This document shows, piece after piece, positions 1 to 11,679 of a stretch of DNA of 64,000 bases. This stretch comes from Maratus speciosus (Eukaryota; Arthropoda; Arachnida; Araneae; Salticidae). A program made the position numbers and the translations under genes. The stretch's first letter is position 1. Each line of letters opens with the position of its first letter. The stretch covers positions 447,842,502-447,906,501 of the forward strand of contig OZ010794.1 in the NCBI GenBank assembly GCA_963932465.1, read 5' to 3'. Below the pieces are notes generated by a model, which saw only the letters and a list, made by a program, of their open reading frames with translations, had not been told where the DNA came from and searched no databases.

Positions 1-674
1 TTTGCACCTTTATATATATATATATAACTTTGTAGTTGGAAGTACGTGTCTATATGCAATATTTAACCCTCCAGCCGCGGGAAACGCTATTTTCGTGTTC
101 CAGTGGGCTACTTTTTTTAAAAAATTCAGATTGCTTGATTCCCATCACTTTTTTAAAAGCGTGGCGTTTAAATTCGTAAGCGTGGTTTTAATTCGGCTTA
201 TTCTCGCATTCTTTAATCTGTAGTTAAATAAAGTGACTATTTCTACTTAAAAAAAAAGGTGGTAATCAAACAATCTTAATTTTAAAAATCCCTGCCGGCC
301 CGGCCTACAGGCAGAGGTAGATTTCGAAGTTAAGTATACTGATTTCACCAACAAAAACTAAATCATTATTAGATATAAATCCACTTTAACAGTTTTATCT
401 GTCTGCTTTTGACGAGTTTTTATTTCCTTTTTATAAAATAGCTGGTTTTATCAGAATCATGTTAAGGCGATATTAAAAAAAAATATTTTTCCATACTCAA
501 CAACTCGAAATTTTCTGGCACATTTTCAGATTCATTTTTAATTAAAAAAAATATGAAACATGCTGACGTGATTTTTGAAAAGATTTATAAGCGACCTGTG
601 TTTTTATTTTTCTTTCAATTAATTAAAACTTGATTAATAAACAATTATTTTCTCAGTAGGGCAATATTTTTCGT

Positions 675-2600
675 TTCTAACACAATAGCTTCGGAAAATT
701 CTGTTCAAAATGCCCACTTTGACATCATTTTTTGAAATATATTCTACCTCTATCAAAAAATCGATCATTACTGTACATTATATAGTTTCTGAATAAGAGA
801 ATCTAGCAATTGGATGCGTTTGAGAGCAAAAATGAATTTAAAAATGAGTAAGAAAATAGACAGTTTGGATTTGAATGCGCCCTTAATAAGATGATTTTTT
901 TCTTCAACCGCGATGTATTTTTAATTTGATTTTGCTGTAAGAATTGGCCCTATCAAAAACTTGTCTATATAAATGTTGAATACAATATTAAGAAGATATA
1001 TGATAAATTCATGGATATTTTATATCTTGTGAATTGACGGAGTTATGAAAATTTTTCTTCTTCAACCCCACCTTTTTTGTTTTCGTTTTTAATTTTTTTT
1101 TCGGTACGAATTGGTCCTATCAAAAACTTGTGAATATAAAAGTTGTAGATAATATTAAGGAAATGTATAATAAAATTATTGGATTTGATATCTTGAGAAT
1201 TGACGAAGTGAGGAATTTTTTTCTCCCAAAAACCCTATTTTTTGCGCCCCTTGAGCCTATTTTAAATTTTATCAAAAATCTGTGCTGCATGAATTTTCGA
1301 CGCTATTTTTAGAAGTAATAAAAACTTTAAACTGATTTGATATGTACAAAAATTAAGAAGTTATGGGGTTTTTTCGGTTTTCACAAAACCCCTCCCTATT
1401 TCCACCCCCTTTGTCCGCTTTTGCCCATTAACGAACTTGACCGAGATTTTATGTCCCTTGATTTTATGTATCAGTTTGAAAGAGATTTGTGCTGAATTGC
1501 GGAAGTTATCGCGTCCAGAAGAAAGTGATAACACAATTGCTTCGGGAAATTCCGTTCAAAATGCCCACTTTGACATGATTTTTTGAAATATATTCTGCCT
1601 CTATCAAAAAATCGATCATTGCGGTACATTATATAGTTTCTGAATAAGCGAATCTACCAATTAAATGCGTTTGAGAGCAAAAATGAATTTAAAAATGAGT
1701 CATAAAATAAGCAGTTTGGATTTGAGTGTATCCTTAATGCAATGATTTTTCCAACACAATCCGCTTCGGGAAATTCGGTTCAAAATGCCCACTTTAACAG
1801 AATTTTAAAAAATATATTCTGCTTCTATCAAAAAATCGACCATTACGGTACATTATATAGTTTCTGAGTAAGAAAACGTACCAATTGGAAGCCTTTGAGA
1901 GCAAAAATGAATTGCAAAATGAGTCAGAAAATACGCAGTTTGGATTTGAATACACCCTTACTTAGATGATTTTTTTCTTCAACTGCTATGTATTTTTAAT
2001 TTGTATTTGCTGTAAGAATTGGTCCTATCAAAAACTTGTCTATATAAATGTTGAAGACAATATTAAGAAGATATATGATAAATTCATGGGGATTTTATAT
2101 CTTTTGAATTGACGGAGTTATGAAAATTTTTCTTCTTCAACACCCCTTTTTTGTTTTCATTTTTTTTTTTCGGCACGAATTGGTCCTATCAAAAACTTGT
2201 GAATATAAAAGTTGTAGATAATATTAAGGAGATGTATAATAAAATTATTGGATTTGATATCTTGAGAATTGCCTGAAGTAAGGAATTTTTTTCTCCCAAA
2301 AACCTTATTTTTTGCGCCCCTTGAGCCTTTTTAAATTTTATCAAAAATCTGTGATGCATGAATTTTTGGCGCTATTTTTAGAAGCAATAAAAACTTTAAA
2401 CTGATTTGATATGTACAAAAATTAAGAAGTTATGGGTTTTTTTCGGTTTTCACAAAACCCCTCCCTATTTCCATCCCCTTGGTCCGATTTTGCCCATTAA
2501 CGAACATGACCGAGATTTTATGCACATTGATTTTACGTATCAGTTTGGAAGAGATTGGTGCAGAATTACGAAAGTTATCGTGTCCAGAAGAAAGTGATAT
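675..2600. repeat. ~870-bp module, two copies plus an extra ~220-bp partial
   Basis: Module 675-1530 recurs at 1750-2600, with an extra partial copy of its first 220 bp at 1530-1750. Markers are CAAAATGCCCACTTTGACAT-like starts (near 710, 1557 and 1783) and CCTATCAAAAACTTGTGAAT (near 1113 and 2186). Each module also contains diverged ~170-bp sub-repeats. The frames are interrupted and I see no protein function. Confidence 0.85.
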
Positions 2601-2652
2601 ATATAGATAGATAGATACATACATAGATAGATAGATAGATAGATAGATATAT
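2600..2652. repeat. GATA/ATAC microsatellite
   Basis: Runs of GATA and ATAC tetranucleotides at the right edge of the family-2 HINE-like repeat. The matching place in the second copy (near 55,535-55,560) has degraded to an AT-rich stretch. Confidence 0.9.
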
Positions 2653-2823
2653 AAAGTTTTTTACTGAGGCTGGTTTTGGGTTCTAGGGGTCATGATCGGC
2701 GTAGATCTGCAAAAATTTTTCAGAAATTCCAACATAGGAACGATCCCAATAGGTAGTATTTCATACGAAATCTACCTAAAAAAAGTAGCTAACTGAAAAA
2801 GTCGCCCGCGGCTGGAGCGTTAA

Positions 2824-4228
2824 GGATATTAGTTATTGGCTCCATCTTTATGAATCAACTTGTATACGCATAGCTGCAGATGGTGGACAAATTAAGCATA
2901 CTTAACTTGGCTTTTTTAAAATTAAAATAAATTGTCCCTTTTTTTATATGTCTCCGCATTATTATTAAATAAGCATTTCTTCATAATGCTAACTTCTGTA
3001 AGCGATTAATGCCGTATTAAGTCAATAATTGTATATCGAAAAATTCCCGTTTTGGGCTTCTCATAAAGTTACTTTATGCTAAATCGAGTATGCTCCACAA
3101 TTTTGTAATTGTCTTTTTTTCGCTGTCTTTCGCAGTTTTGAGATGGGGTAGATAACTTCTAAATTTCATCACTAGTGGGCACATCTATTGTACAGTTGCC
3201 AGTCCGCTACTTTTTAAAGTTCAGATTGCTAGAGTGTAATCACTTTTTAAGAGTATAATTCGCCTTATTTTCGACTTACTTAATCTTTTATTAAATAAAG
3301 CGAATATACCTAATTAAAAAAAATTTCAATTTCTGTCTCTAACAATTCTAAATAATTTTTTCCTCTCGTTTCACCCTTTTAAATTTAGAATTTTTTAGAA
3401 TCCCTACTTAGCGAACATTTACATAATGAAGATTATCTTGAGAACCAGAACTCCATGAAATAACGTGATTTTTTAAAAATCCTCTATATCATTCTTTGAT
3501 TTCTGCGAAAGAGCTTAATAGTTTTATTTTCAAACAATATTTTATAATAAATAAAGATAACCAAGCAACAAAGATACTCTTAAAAGGATATTATAAATGC
3601 AATAATAACAAAAAGCTACCGACCGTGAGGTTAGGCTCGTCGTCATAGCAACGGTTTTTGATACAAAGGAGTTTTCTAAGAAAATCAACGCTGGAATTCT
3701 TTCATTTTTGCAATTTGGCTGCGTTAGTTAAAATCGATGACCTTACCTTCTTTAATAATCAATTTTAAAAACTTTCACGTAAAAAAATAAACGATTAACA
3801 AAAGTCTGATCCATACAGGGAAGTAAAATGTAATATTGCACGAATAAAACATCAAACAGATATTGGTTGATAAAAACTGACTTCTCACTTTCAGCAAAAT
3901 GACGATTTTTAAAAAATCGCGAAAAAATCAAAAATAGTTATACGAATTCCAAATAAACTTTCTTGAAAAAAGCTCTAAGTTTACTACATTGGAGTGAAAG
4001 ATTCAATTTCGATTGTCTTATGAGTGAATCAAAATCGCCGATGAACTTAGGAAATCAGTGAAATACACGGACAAAAACTAGACAATATTTAAAGAGACAA
4101 ACAAAATACTCTATAACGACATTTGAGATTCAATTAATTAGTTATTAATACCCGAAAACATACGCTTATAAAAAGATTAAGATTTTAGCTATACGGGAAA
4201 AAAAAAAACAGAATATTTTTCTTATAGT
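2824..4228. other. AT-rich interval without recognisable features
   Basis: No open frame, tRNA-like box or clear terminal repeat was recognised. The stretch is not simple-sequence either, and may be old repeat or intron-like DNA. Confidence 0.5.
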
Positions 4229-4384
4229 TAATATTCTTGATGCCTTTTTACTTTCCTCTTTCTAAAGAAGAAAGTATTATAATCGACACTTTTTTCGATT
4301 TTTCGACGGACTTACATGTTTTAGGGGTCAGAAATCCCGAGAAACCTGTTTATACAAAATGTCTGTCTGTTCTTCTGTCCTGTT

Positions 4385-4830
4385 CGTATCATCGAAAAGT
4401 GTACGCAATTAGGCATAGAATTAAACCAAATTTTTTGTGTATGTTTTTGGCTATTTGGAGCAGGTCCTCATTGAATTTAGAAATATTCCGCCTGAAGGGC
4501 GCGCTGTAATAGCAATTTTTGTGCCATTTTCATTATTGTACCACCGAAAAGTGTATGAAGTTATGCATAGAATTGAACAATTTTTTTGTGTATGTTTTTG
4601 GCTATGGCCAGCAGGTCCTCCTTGAATTTGAAAATATTCCGCCGGAAGGGGGCGCTGTAATAGCAATTTTTGTAACATTTTCATTATTGTACCATCGAAA
4701 AGTGTATAAAGATACGTATAGAATTAAACCATATTTCATGTGTATGTTTTTGGCTATGGTCAGCAGGTTCCACGTGAATTTGATAACAATCCACCGGCAG
4801 GGGGACTGACTGTAATAGCAATTTACCTTG
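4385..4830 (+). repeat. ~150-bp tandem repeat, about 3 copies
   Basis: The repeat marker CGAAAAGTGTA occurs near 4393, 4545 and 4695. Each unit also contains a GCAGGTCCTCCTTGAATTT-like block and an AAGGGGGCGCTGTAATAG-like block. This is the internal array of the HINE-type element; a related array is at 45,405-45,830. Open frames here are accidents of the repeat. Confidence 0.8.
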
Positions 4831-5202
4831 ATTTTGCATAGTTCTATTGTCATCAGCTGCTCATGCAGCAACGGGCAATTCGAATCCAGCTAACCGGGCG
4901 ATTCTCAAGCAGCTGATGTACAACAGATAACGAAAAATATTGATTATATTAAATATTATGATTGAGATTAATTCGTTTCTACTCCGTTTAGTAAAATGAA
5001 GCAGAAACTTAAGATGAAACTAGAAGTTGGTGTAGTATTGAAGTAATAACACTGAAGTATGAACATGTATGAGGACGGTTCAATAATTATTGTCCCGAGT
5101 GTGTATAAAATATTTGCCCTGCGATGGTTGATGTTGATGAGGAATATTGAAGCCTAATGTCTTAGATGCCTATATGCTCAATTTCAAACCTGTAGCTGCT
5201 AC

Positions 5203-6373
5203 TAGAGATCTACACGGGCCGGCCCGTGTCCCGAAGCCCGAGCCCGAACCGGCCCACGGGCCGAGCTCGGGCCGATTTTCATTAACGGTACTCGAGCCGG
5301 GCCCGGGCCATACTTTATTTCTAAGGCTCGGGCCGGGACGGACCTAACTTATTTTTTCTGTACAGAGTCGGGATTGGTTTCATTCGTAGTCTTCACGGCC
5401 CAAGCTTTTCAGTCCTAGTTTTGACTCAGCCCGTATGAAAATCATTGTATCAGCTTGGCCAGATCCATTCAAAGATCAGTCAAATTAGGCCTGGCCCAAA
5501 ATTTTTTGAAAAAAATGCATGCATTTTTAAATTGCCATTATTCTACACTTATACATAAATTTTTTTTATTTTTAAAGAATAGTATATTTCTACGCTTATT
5601 AAAATATAGCTAAATTAAAATATAGTAAAACGTGTGAAAAGGGACCTGCCTATGACGGAACCCTGTTTTAAACTGAAAAACGTGTTGATCCATGCAAAAT
5701 TAATATACTAATACGTAAGAAAATAATATATGATACATTTACACTTGCTAAGAATGGAACTTGTCTATAACGCATTTTTTTTCTTTTCTACGCAATTCCG
5801 TCTTAGAAGATTTTACTGTATAGAATTTTTCAGATTTTTGGCGTACATGGAATACATGTATGTTAATCCATGGAATACTGATTAACAATATTAATGATAA
5901 CCTAAACATTTACATACAAGAAATAGAGATTCGTTAAAAAAAATAAATATCGCAGTCTGTGTCACTTCTTTAAAAATGAAGATTATAAACATGAGAAAAA
6001 AAAGTTAAGATAAATATTTTTGGTCAGAGCTATCTCGTACGAGACAAATTTTTAACCAAATCGACGTAAAAATCAATGTTTTGTAAAAAATTCACTCGGG
6101 CTGGGTTTTTTTTTTCTCTCGGCCCGAGATTTTAGCTTTTTTCCGGGCCGGGCCGGGCTCGGGCCGATATTTTAACTTTTTTCCGGGCCGGGCTCGGGCC
6201 GAACTTTTAAGATTTTTAGCGGGCCGAGCCGGGCCAATATTACTTTTCCTACGGGCCAGGCCGGGCTCGGGCCGAACTTTTAATTTTTTCATCGGGCCGG
6301 GCCGGGCCGAATTTTTTTTTCGATGAGTCGGGCCGGGCCCGGGCCTGGAAATTTCGGCCCGTGCAGACCTCTA
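5203..6373. mobile_element. Non-autonomous hAT element with perfect 8-bp duplication
   Basis: The target duplication GCTGCTAC is exact (5195-5202 and 6374-6381). The termini are TAGAGATCTACACGGGCC and the inverse of TAGAGGTCTGCACGGGCC. An 8-bp duplication and ~18-bp inverted repeats starting TAGAG fit the hAT superfamily. Both subterminal regions (about 5215-5345 and 6095-6365) are arrays of GGGCCGGGC-type motifs, extremely GC-rich against an AT-rich background. The 66-codon frames there come from these arrays and are not genes. No transposase remains. Confidence 0.85.
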
Positions 6374-6451
6374 GCTGCTACATTAACATATTTTTTTTTC
6401 GTTTTTGGTGTGAGAAGTCGCACCTAGCTTGAAAGGAGGGGGGGGGGGGGT

Positions 6452-6557
6452 GAGAATGAATGAGACGTGTACTGTCGTTGGGATCATTGTGATGTAGCCA
6501 CGCTTCATCCACTGTCACAAATCAATCACAGAACTGCTTCAGGTCTGGCCGCATAAG
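6452..6557 (-). pseudogene. Mariner transposase fragment around the first catalytic Asp
   Basis: The minus strand reads LMRPDLKQFCD, a stop, then FVTVDEAWLHHNDP. The second part matches the conserved mariner block FVTVDETWIHHYDP, which contains the first catalytic aspartate (TVDE). Only about 35 codons survive, with an internal stop, in the loop of the foldback element. It is non-functional. Confidence 0.7.
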
Positions 6558-6831
6558 CTCCAAACCAGCCTCCCCCCCATTCAAGCTAGGTGCCACCTCT
6601 CACACCTAAAACAACAACAAAAAAAAATGTTAATATAGCATCTACGGTTCTGAAATTGAGAATATAGGCATCTAAGACATTAGGCTTCAATATTCCACAT
6701 CAACCATCACAGTGCAAATATTTTATACACACTCGGGACAATAATTATAGAACCACCCTCGTATAACAACTTTTTCAAATATTGAAATTTATGAGAAAGA
6801 AGAAAGTTTTGGGATTGGCCCATCCGACTAG

Positions 6832-7796
6832 TTAAAAAGATGGAATGTACGCAACGGAACTCCATAAAAAAATGTGATATTTTTAAAATCTTGTGTATCA
6901 TTCTTTTATTTTTGCGAAAAAGCTTAATAGTTTTACTTTTAAATAATATTTTACAACCAACAAAGATAACAAAATAACAAAGATGTTCTAGAAACCCTAT
7001 TGTTGGACCCCTACCTACAGTAAAGTTTCTTTGACGTACTAAAAAGACGTCTTAAAGTATCATAACTTTTATTTTACCTATCTCCGGGCTATCATGATTT
7101 GATGTGAATGGTCTGTTTAAAAAATATGTCTCATGCGCAGAACGGAAACGTGATTATGTATTTCGAAAAGTTTATTCTTCTTATAAACTTGAATGGGAAC
7201 TCTCGGAAAACATATAACTTATGCAGCATTGTTAAAAAGCGTGGCAGTTTGGGATAAAGTACATAGCAAACTCAGAATAAACAGCTTGGCAGTAATTTTT
7301 GTTTCTAAATGAGATACAACTTTTTTGTTATAAAAAAATAACTTCTTAGAAGAGGGTTTATTTCAAAATATGTTGTTTTATCTTGATTTAAGAGTATCTA
7401 ATCACGAAAAGGAAAAGAAAATAAGTTGAAGTAAGTTTAACAAAAACGAACAACAACAAAAAAAAACAACCTAACACTACATTATTTTTATTGGTGATAT
7501 ATTTGTTAGAAAAGTATGCATATGACGTCACTATCGTGGAATCATACACAAACCCAGCAAAAAGCGATGCTGTCATTCAAGAAACTCTACAATAAAAAAA
7601 ACTGCTATCTAATGATTCATATGCCTTGATTTGTTTGTAACATTAATATGGATACTTAAAATTAAATATAGTTTATAATAGCTCCATGTTTTATCAGAAA
7701 TCATAAAAATATAATCTACTAAGTTATTTTTCCTTTACTTTCTACAGAAATGGAGTTCTTCAGTTACCGCCATTACATAAATGGCATTAAAAACTA

Positions 7797-7833
<37 letters not shown>

Positions 7834-8233
7834 GATTCAGTTTTCAAACAAATTGCAATTAAAAGCCTTTTTTCACCCTATACGAGGGTGTAAAACTTGA
7901 AAATGTGCGATGTTTAGAAGTTTAAAAAGTTGCAGTAGAGATTATCAGTATTTAACCGTACAATGACGCATCTGCGTCCTTTTACGGCTGGCTTATGTAA
8001 CGTTATGTTATTTTTTAGGGGCGACACTTTAATTGTTGCCTGAAAGAAATAGCACATCGGGGCTAAAAAAATCTTGCTATTTACTTATTTATTGCAAAAT
8101 TCTTAAAGTGTTCTACAATTCTTTTAAAATCGGTTTGAAAGAGAACTGAGGTGTTATCGATGCAATAAAAGGAGAAATTTTCTATCTGATTCCAAAGGCT
8201 TTGTACGGTCAGTTATACTAACATAAAAAAGAT
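6832..8233. other. AT-rich interval with a poly(A) tract, no gene seen
   Basis: A run of about 32 A lies at 7798-7829. Short open frames are AT-rich and show no recognisable motif. No inverted-repeat ends were identified. Confidence 0.5.
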
Positions 8234-8240
8234 ATGGTAT

Positions 8241-8770
8241 ATCAATTATCACAATAATATATATTCCAAACGGAAAAAGTCAAAACATATATTAAAATAT
8301 TTATTTGCTTAAAAGACGTTACTAAAAACACATAAAAAATATATTAAAATCTTATATTGACATGTTTCAACTCCTTCATTGAGTCGTCATTCATACATTC
8401 TGATGACGACTCATTGAAGGAGTTGAAACATATGTCAATATAGGTTTTTAATATATATTTAATGTGATTTTAGTAACGTTTTATAACCACTTAACTATCA
8501 CATTTTTTGACACCATAAATTAAAAACAGGAAGCTAACACTACTTTTTAAGTACAAAAATATTTGCCTTAAATAACCGAGAAAAGTCTGCCATTTAAAGA
8601 ACCGAAGATTTCAGGTAAAAATTAGTGGTGTGGAAAAGCTTTTAGTAACGAAGTAAGCTAACTTTTTTTGCCCGAGCTCTGTTCGGGCAAAACAGTTAAG
8701 TGGTTAAGTAAATAAATATTTAATATATGTTTTGACTTTTCCGTTTTGAATATATATTATTGTGATAATG
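8241..8770. mobile_element. Palindromic foldback MITE, interrupted
   Basis: The left arm (8241-8395) and the right arm (8402-8484, continuing at 8704-8770) are complementary almost throughout. The centre is CATTCATACATTCTG around 8390-8402, with perfect stems such as TCAACTCCTTCATTGAGTCG. The right arm is broken by a TTAA MITE at 8487-8703; removing it restores continuous pairing. No coding content. Confidence 0.8.
8487..8703 (-). mobile_element. TTAA-type (piggyBac-like) MITE nested in the palindrome
   Basis: The ends CCACTTAACTATCAC and ...ACAGTTAAGTGG are inverted, with TTAA at the right (8704-8707) and a decayed ATAA at the left. The interior has a GCCCGAGCTCTGTTCGGGC hairpin matching the CCGAACTGGATTCGGG hairpin of the MITE at 38,330 in opposite orientation, so the two belong to one family. 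Confidence 0.7.
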
Positions 8771-9350
8771 GTTATTAGTGGACGTAATTAAGACTTATTA
8801 CTCTTATTTATACTTACATTTGGTACATCAATTGTCTTTCGTAGCTTTCTGTTTAATGTCCTTTTACAGAATTACCGGGAAATAGAACTCATGTCTTTAT
8901 GCCATAGTTGTACAATGATATAAAAACATATCAGAATGGTGACTTCTGATGATTTCTACCAGTGGTTGGGTATAAACAACAAATGTGCTACTTTAAACAG
9001 ATTTTTAGGAGCATGAAAATCACGAAAAGTTGTTGAGGGAGTATTTAAGATCGAAGTGTGTCTATTTAAGAAGAAATTTTTAAATGGGAAAATTAATTAA
9101 TCTTGAAATTATTTTAAAATATTATTAATAAATTTCTGTTGCGCACTTTTGATATCGTGCTCGGACTCTGAAGACACAACTCTGTGTTTGATGTTCTTTG
9201 GTCAGTTAATCAAAAGATATTTTGACATTTTATTTCGAAAGATGAAATGCTTCCAGGCGAGGCTTTCTGAGGAAAAGTTTAACAATTTTCCGTTACCGTG
9301 CGAAAGGCAGCGAAGTCTGGAAATTTTACACAATTATCTTATTTAGGTTG

Positions 9351-9425
9351 CACAGAATCGAACCTACAAACTTCGGCAGCAAACTTCAAATTTCGTAGAA
9401 AGCGAGCATTATAATCCACTGAGTA
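9351..9425 (-). other. Degraded tRNA-like sequence
   Basis: The minus strand has TTACTCAGTGGA (A-box-like) and, about 50 bp on, AGGTTCGATTCTG (good B box). The stems are poor, so this is probably a tRNA pseudogene or an old SINE head rather than a working tRNA. Confidence 0.35.
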
Positions 9426-10541
9426 ACATGGATAACAAATGAAGAAATAGAAAATTAAAACATTTGTAACTAATTACTTGGTTAATTTTATTCCACTGTC
9501 AGATAAACAAGAAAATTCTTAATTGACAGTATCTTTTCTTAAAAATTTAATGTTTAGATAGTAACGGGAGGAGCATGCCCCCCCCCCCCCCCCCTGTGCC
9601 TTTTGATGCTAAGCCTATGCTTGGATACCAATGGTCAAAGTTTTAAATAAACCAGATTAGCCTACCTTTCAAAAAACAAGCCATTAAAAAAATGGCTTCT
9701 TATCTATTTTTTATTTTTAGAGCATAGAAATTTATTTCCATTTTTATTTTATCGATTTTTTTACAACCTATGCTTTTATTTGATATTTATTAAGAAAATT
9801 TTACACTCGCATTATCTTAACGTATTGCCTAACATTACCAAGATGTATCTCCTTTTTTCCCTTCAGAATATTTCTGCACGACTGGTAATATGATTAATAC
9901 ACTTTTCTTTTAAATATAGTAATCAAATAACGATACTGAATATCCATCTGTTAACTATATTTTTCTTTTTAAATTTGATACTTATTGCTTCAGTTTAAGT
10001 TTAAACTAATCAGTATCGGTTATTAAATTACCTACATTAATTTAATTTAGTAATCAATACAGATCAGTTGGACGATTGCTTTTTTTAAACACTATTTACC
10101 GAAAGTGTTTGAGATTAATTTAATTAATCTTTTACTATATAGACGTTAAAAGATAAAATAATTACTTGATTTCTTTTTTATACTCTGAAAGTTTGGCAGT
10201 TAAAATTATTACATTTATTACTGATCTTAAATTATTAATACCAAGCATTAATCTTTAAAACAGATAGAGTTTAAACTAAAGTCCGAAATAATTAAGGTAA
10301 CTTCGAAACTCCCTATAGTAAAACGACTATGCGCTATAATATGAGACGTCTGAAGCACCCCTAGTGGTGAAATGTGGAAGTTATTCATCCCTTATTCACA
10401 AATATGAGAGATAGCGAATACTTATCAATTACAAAGTGTAGAGCGTCCCCAATTTAGTATAAAATGGAGTGTTAGACGTAAACATAACTTTATATTAAAT
10501 CCTAAAATTTTAGTTTTTCGATAACTAAACAATAGCTTAAG
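9426..10541. other. AT-rich interval with a poly(C) tract
   Basis: A run of about 17 C lies at 9578-9594. Around 10,300-10,460 a short stretch (CCCCTAGTGGTGAAAT, TATTCATCC) recalls segments of other repeats in the window. No gene or clear element ends were recognised. Confidence 0.45.
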
Positions 10542-10543
10542 TA

Positions 10544-11445
10544 CACTGCTAAAAATCTGCAGTAAACTGACCAGTCATTCAAATGTTTTTATAGATAACG
10601 GTCACTTGCCAATAATATGAAGCGTTCTCATTCACTTTTAAAAATCTGACTCAAACTGACCAGCTATCTAACCGTTTTTATAAAAACGGTTACTTGTCGA
10701 TAATTTAAAGCGTTCTCATTCACTTCTAAAAATCTGCAGCAAACTGACCAGTTATCCAACCGTTTTTATAAAAACGGTTACTTGACGATAATTCGAAGCG
10801 TTCTCATTTTAACAAAAAATCATTAAAAATCTCCAGCAAACTGACAAGTTATCCAATCGTCTCTATGGAAACGGCTACTTGTCGATATTTTGAAGCGTTC
10901 TAGTTCACTGTTAAAAATCTGCGGCAAACTGCCCATTTATCCAATCGTTTTTATAAAAACGGTTACTTATCGGTAATCTGAAGCGTTCTCATCCGCTTTT
11001 AAAAATCTGCAGCAAACTGACCAGTTATTCAATCGTTTTTATAAAAACGGTTACTTGTCGGTAATTTGAAACGTTCTCATCCGCTTTTAAAAACCTGCAG
11101 CAAACTGACCAGTTATCCAATCGATTTTATAAAAACGGTTACTTTTTGATAAATTGAAACGTATTCATTCACTGTTAAAAATCTGCAGCAAACTGACCAG
11201 TTATCCAACTGATTTTATAAAAACGGTTACTTGCTAATATTTTGAAGCGTTCTCATTTACTGTTAAAAATCTGCAGCAAACTGCCCAATAATCCAACCAC
11301 TTTTATATAAAATGGCTAATTGACCATAATTTGAAGTATTCTCAATGGTTAGAGCACAAATAAATTTGGGTTATGTAACTGTTTTCTATAAAAACGGTGC
11401 AATCAGCAGTCAACGGTGCTCAGTTGCTGCAGATTTTTAACAGTG
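10544..11445. mobile_element. TA-flanked TIR element carrying an 88-bp tandem array
   Basis: The left end CACTGCTAAAAATCTGCAG and the inverse of the right end (CACTGTTAAAAATCTGCAGC) match and are flanked by TA (10,542-10,543 and 11,446-11,447). TA duplication with CACTG ends suggests a Tc1/mariner-type MITE. Nearly the whole interior is tandem repeat whose units contain the terminal motif AAAATCTGCAGCAAACTG, so the array probably grew out of the terminal sequence. Confidence 0.7.
10550..11345. repeat. 88-bp tandem repeat, about 9 copies, each with a hairpin
   Basis: The marker AACTGACCAG or a close variant falls near 10,565, 10,654, 10,742, 10,839, 10,927, 11,015, 11,103, 11,191 and 11,279. 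The spacing is 88 bp apart from one 97-bp interval. Most units carry the hairpin ACCGTTTTTATAAAAACGGT. Confidence 0.92.
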
Positions 11446-11679
11446 TATGTCACTAACTGCTTGTAGAAAAGTGACATTATAAGGCAGATGCGTATTTACT
11501 ATTAAAAATATCTTAACTCTTGTAAACAAGGCACAATTTATTTTAATAAGGAAACAGAGTTATGTATGCTCAATCGTAGTCAAGATAGGCAGCAATACAC
11601 GTGCACTCATATGCATATCAGGGTGGCCACAATTAAAACACCCCTTCTTCGAACTATCTCTATATTGAACTACTCATGA

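Larger units (their letters stand above)
291..2777. mobile_element. Helentron-like (HINE-type) repeat, family 2, copy 1
   Basis: This block is shared with 54,275-55,690. Near its left edge it has AGGTAGATTTCGAAG, and near its right edge the inverse of that motif (around 2764-2777). Between them lie repeated ~870-bp modules and a GATA/ATAC microsatellite close to one end. Subterminal inverted repeats, internal tandem modules and a microsatellite are the known layout of HINE/DINE-type elements. No replicase/helicase is present, and the family assignment is inference. Confidence 0.45.
67..2819. mobile_element. piggyBac-like non-autonomous element with TTAA target duplication
   Basis: The ends are near-identical 15-bp inverted repeats, CCCTCCAGCCGCGGG on the left and its complement with one change on the right. 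Each is bordered by TTAA (63-66 and 2820-2823). TTAA duplication with ends beginning CCC or CGC is typical of piggyBac-like elements. No transposase is visible. Most of the interior is another repeat family (about 291-2777), so this is a nested pair. The name piggyBac is inference from the termini. Confidence 0.6.
5070..6761 (-). mobile_element. Mariner-type foldback element with long inverted arms
   Basis: The ends read TGAGGACGGTTCAATAATTA on the left and its inverse (ACGAGGGTGGTTCTATAATT) on the right, with TA at each border. The inverted similarity continues for over 200 bp, through the block about the 'aggcttcaatattcc' motif and up to CACCTAGCTTGAA. The loop holds a short mariner transposase fragment. 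It is inserted in the family-1 HINE copy and is itself split in its left arm by a hAT element (5203-6373). Without that insertion it would be about 520 bp. Confidence 0.65.
4237..6831 (+). mobile_element. HINE-type (Helentron-like) repeat, family 1, copy A, interrupted
   Basis: It starts with a hairpin-forming CTTTCTTC/GAAGAAAG region. Next come a segment ending in a TGTCTGTC microsatellite and an array of ~150-bp units. It ends at 6831 with the ATGAGAWAGAAGAAAG motif followed by a short stem and CTAG before T. The same ends recur at 21,481 (minus) and 46,958 (plus), so the boundaries are repeatable. The 5' AAGAAAG hairpin has an inverted partner near the 3' end, as expected for asymmetric terminal repeats of Helentron/HINE elements. 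It is split by a mariner-type element at 5070-6761. No protein domains are present. Confidence 0.55.

Noticed and set aside
2406..2624. Overlapping frames on both strands that recur at 55,338.
   Set aside because: They are the same module of the family-2 repeat; frames are not kept in the third copy at 1340-1530.
5147..6292. GC-rich frames rich in Pro, Gly and Arg.
   Set aside because: They are read through the GGGCCGGGC subterminal arrays of the hAT element; composition, not coding.
10544..11345. Regular hairpin-bearing repeats resembling a CRISPR array.
   Set aside because: The full 88-bp unit is repeated with no unique spacers, there are no cas genes, and the surroundings are eukaryotic.
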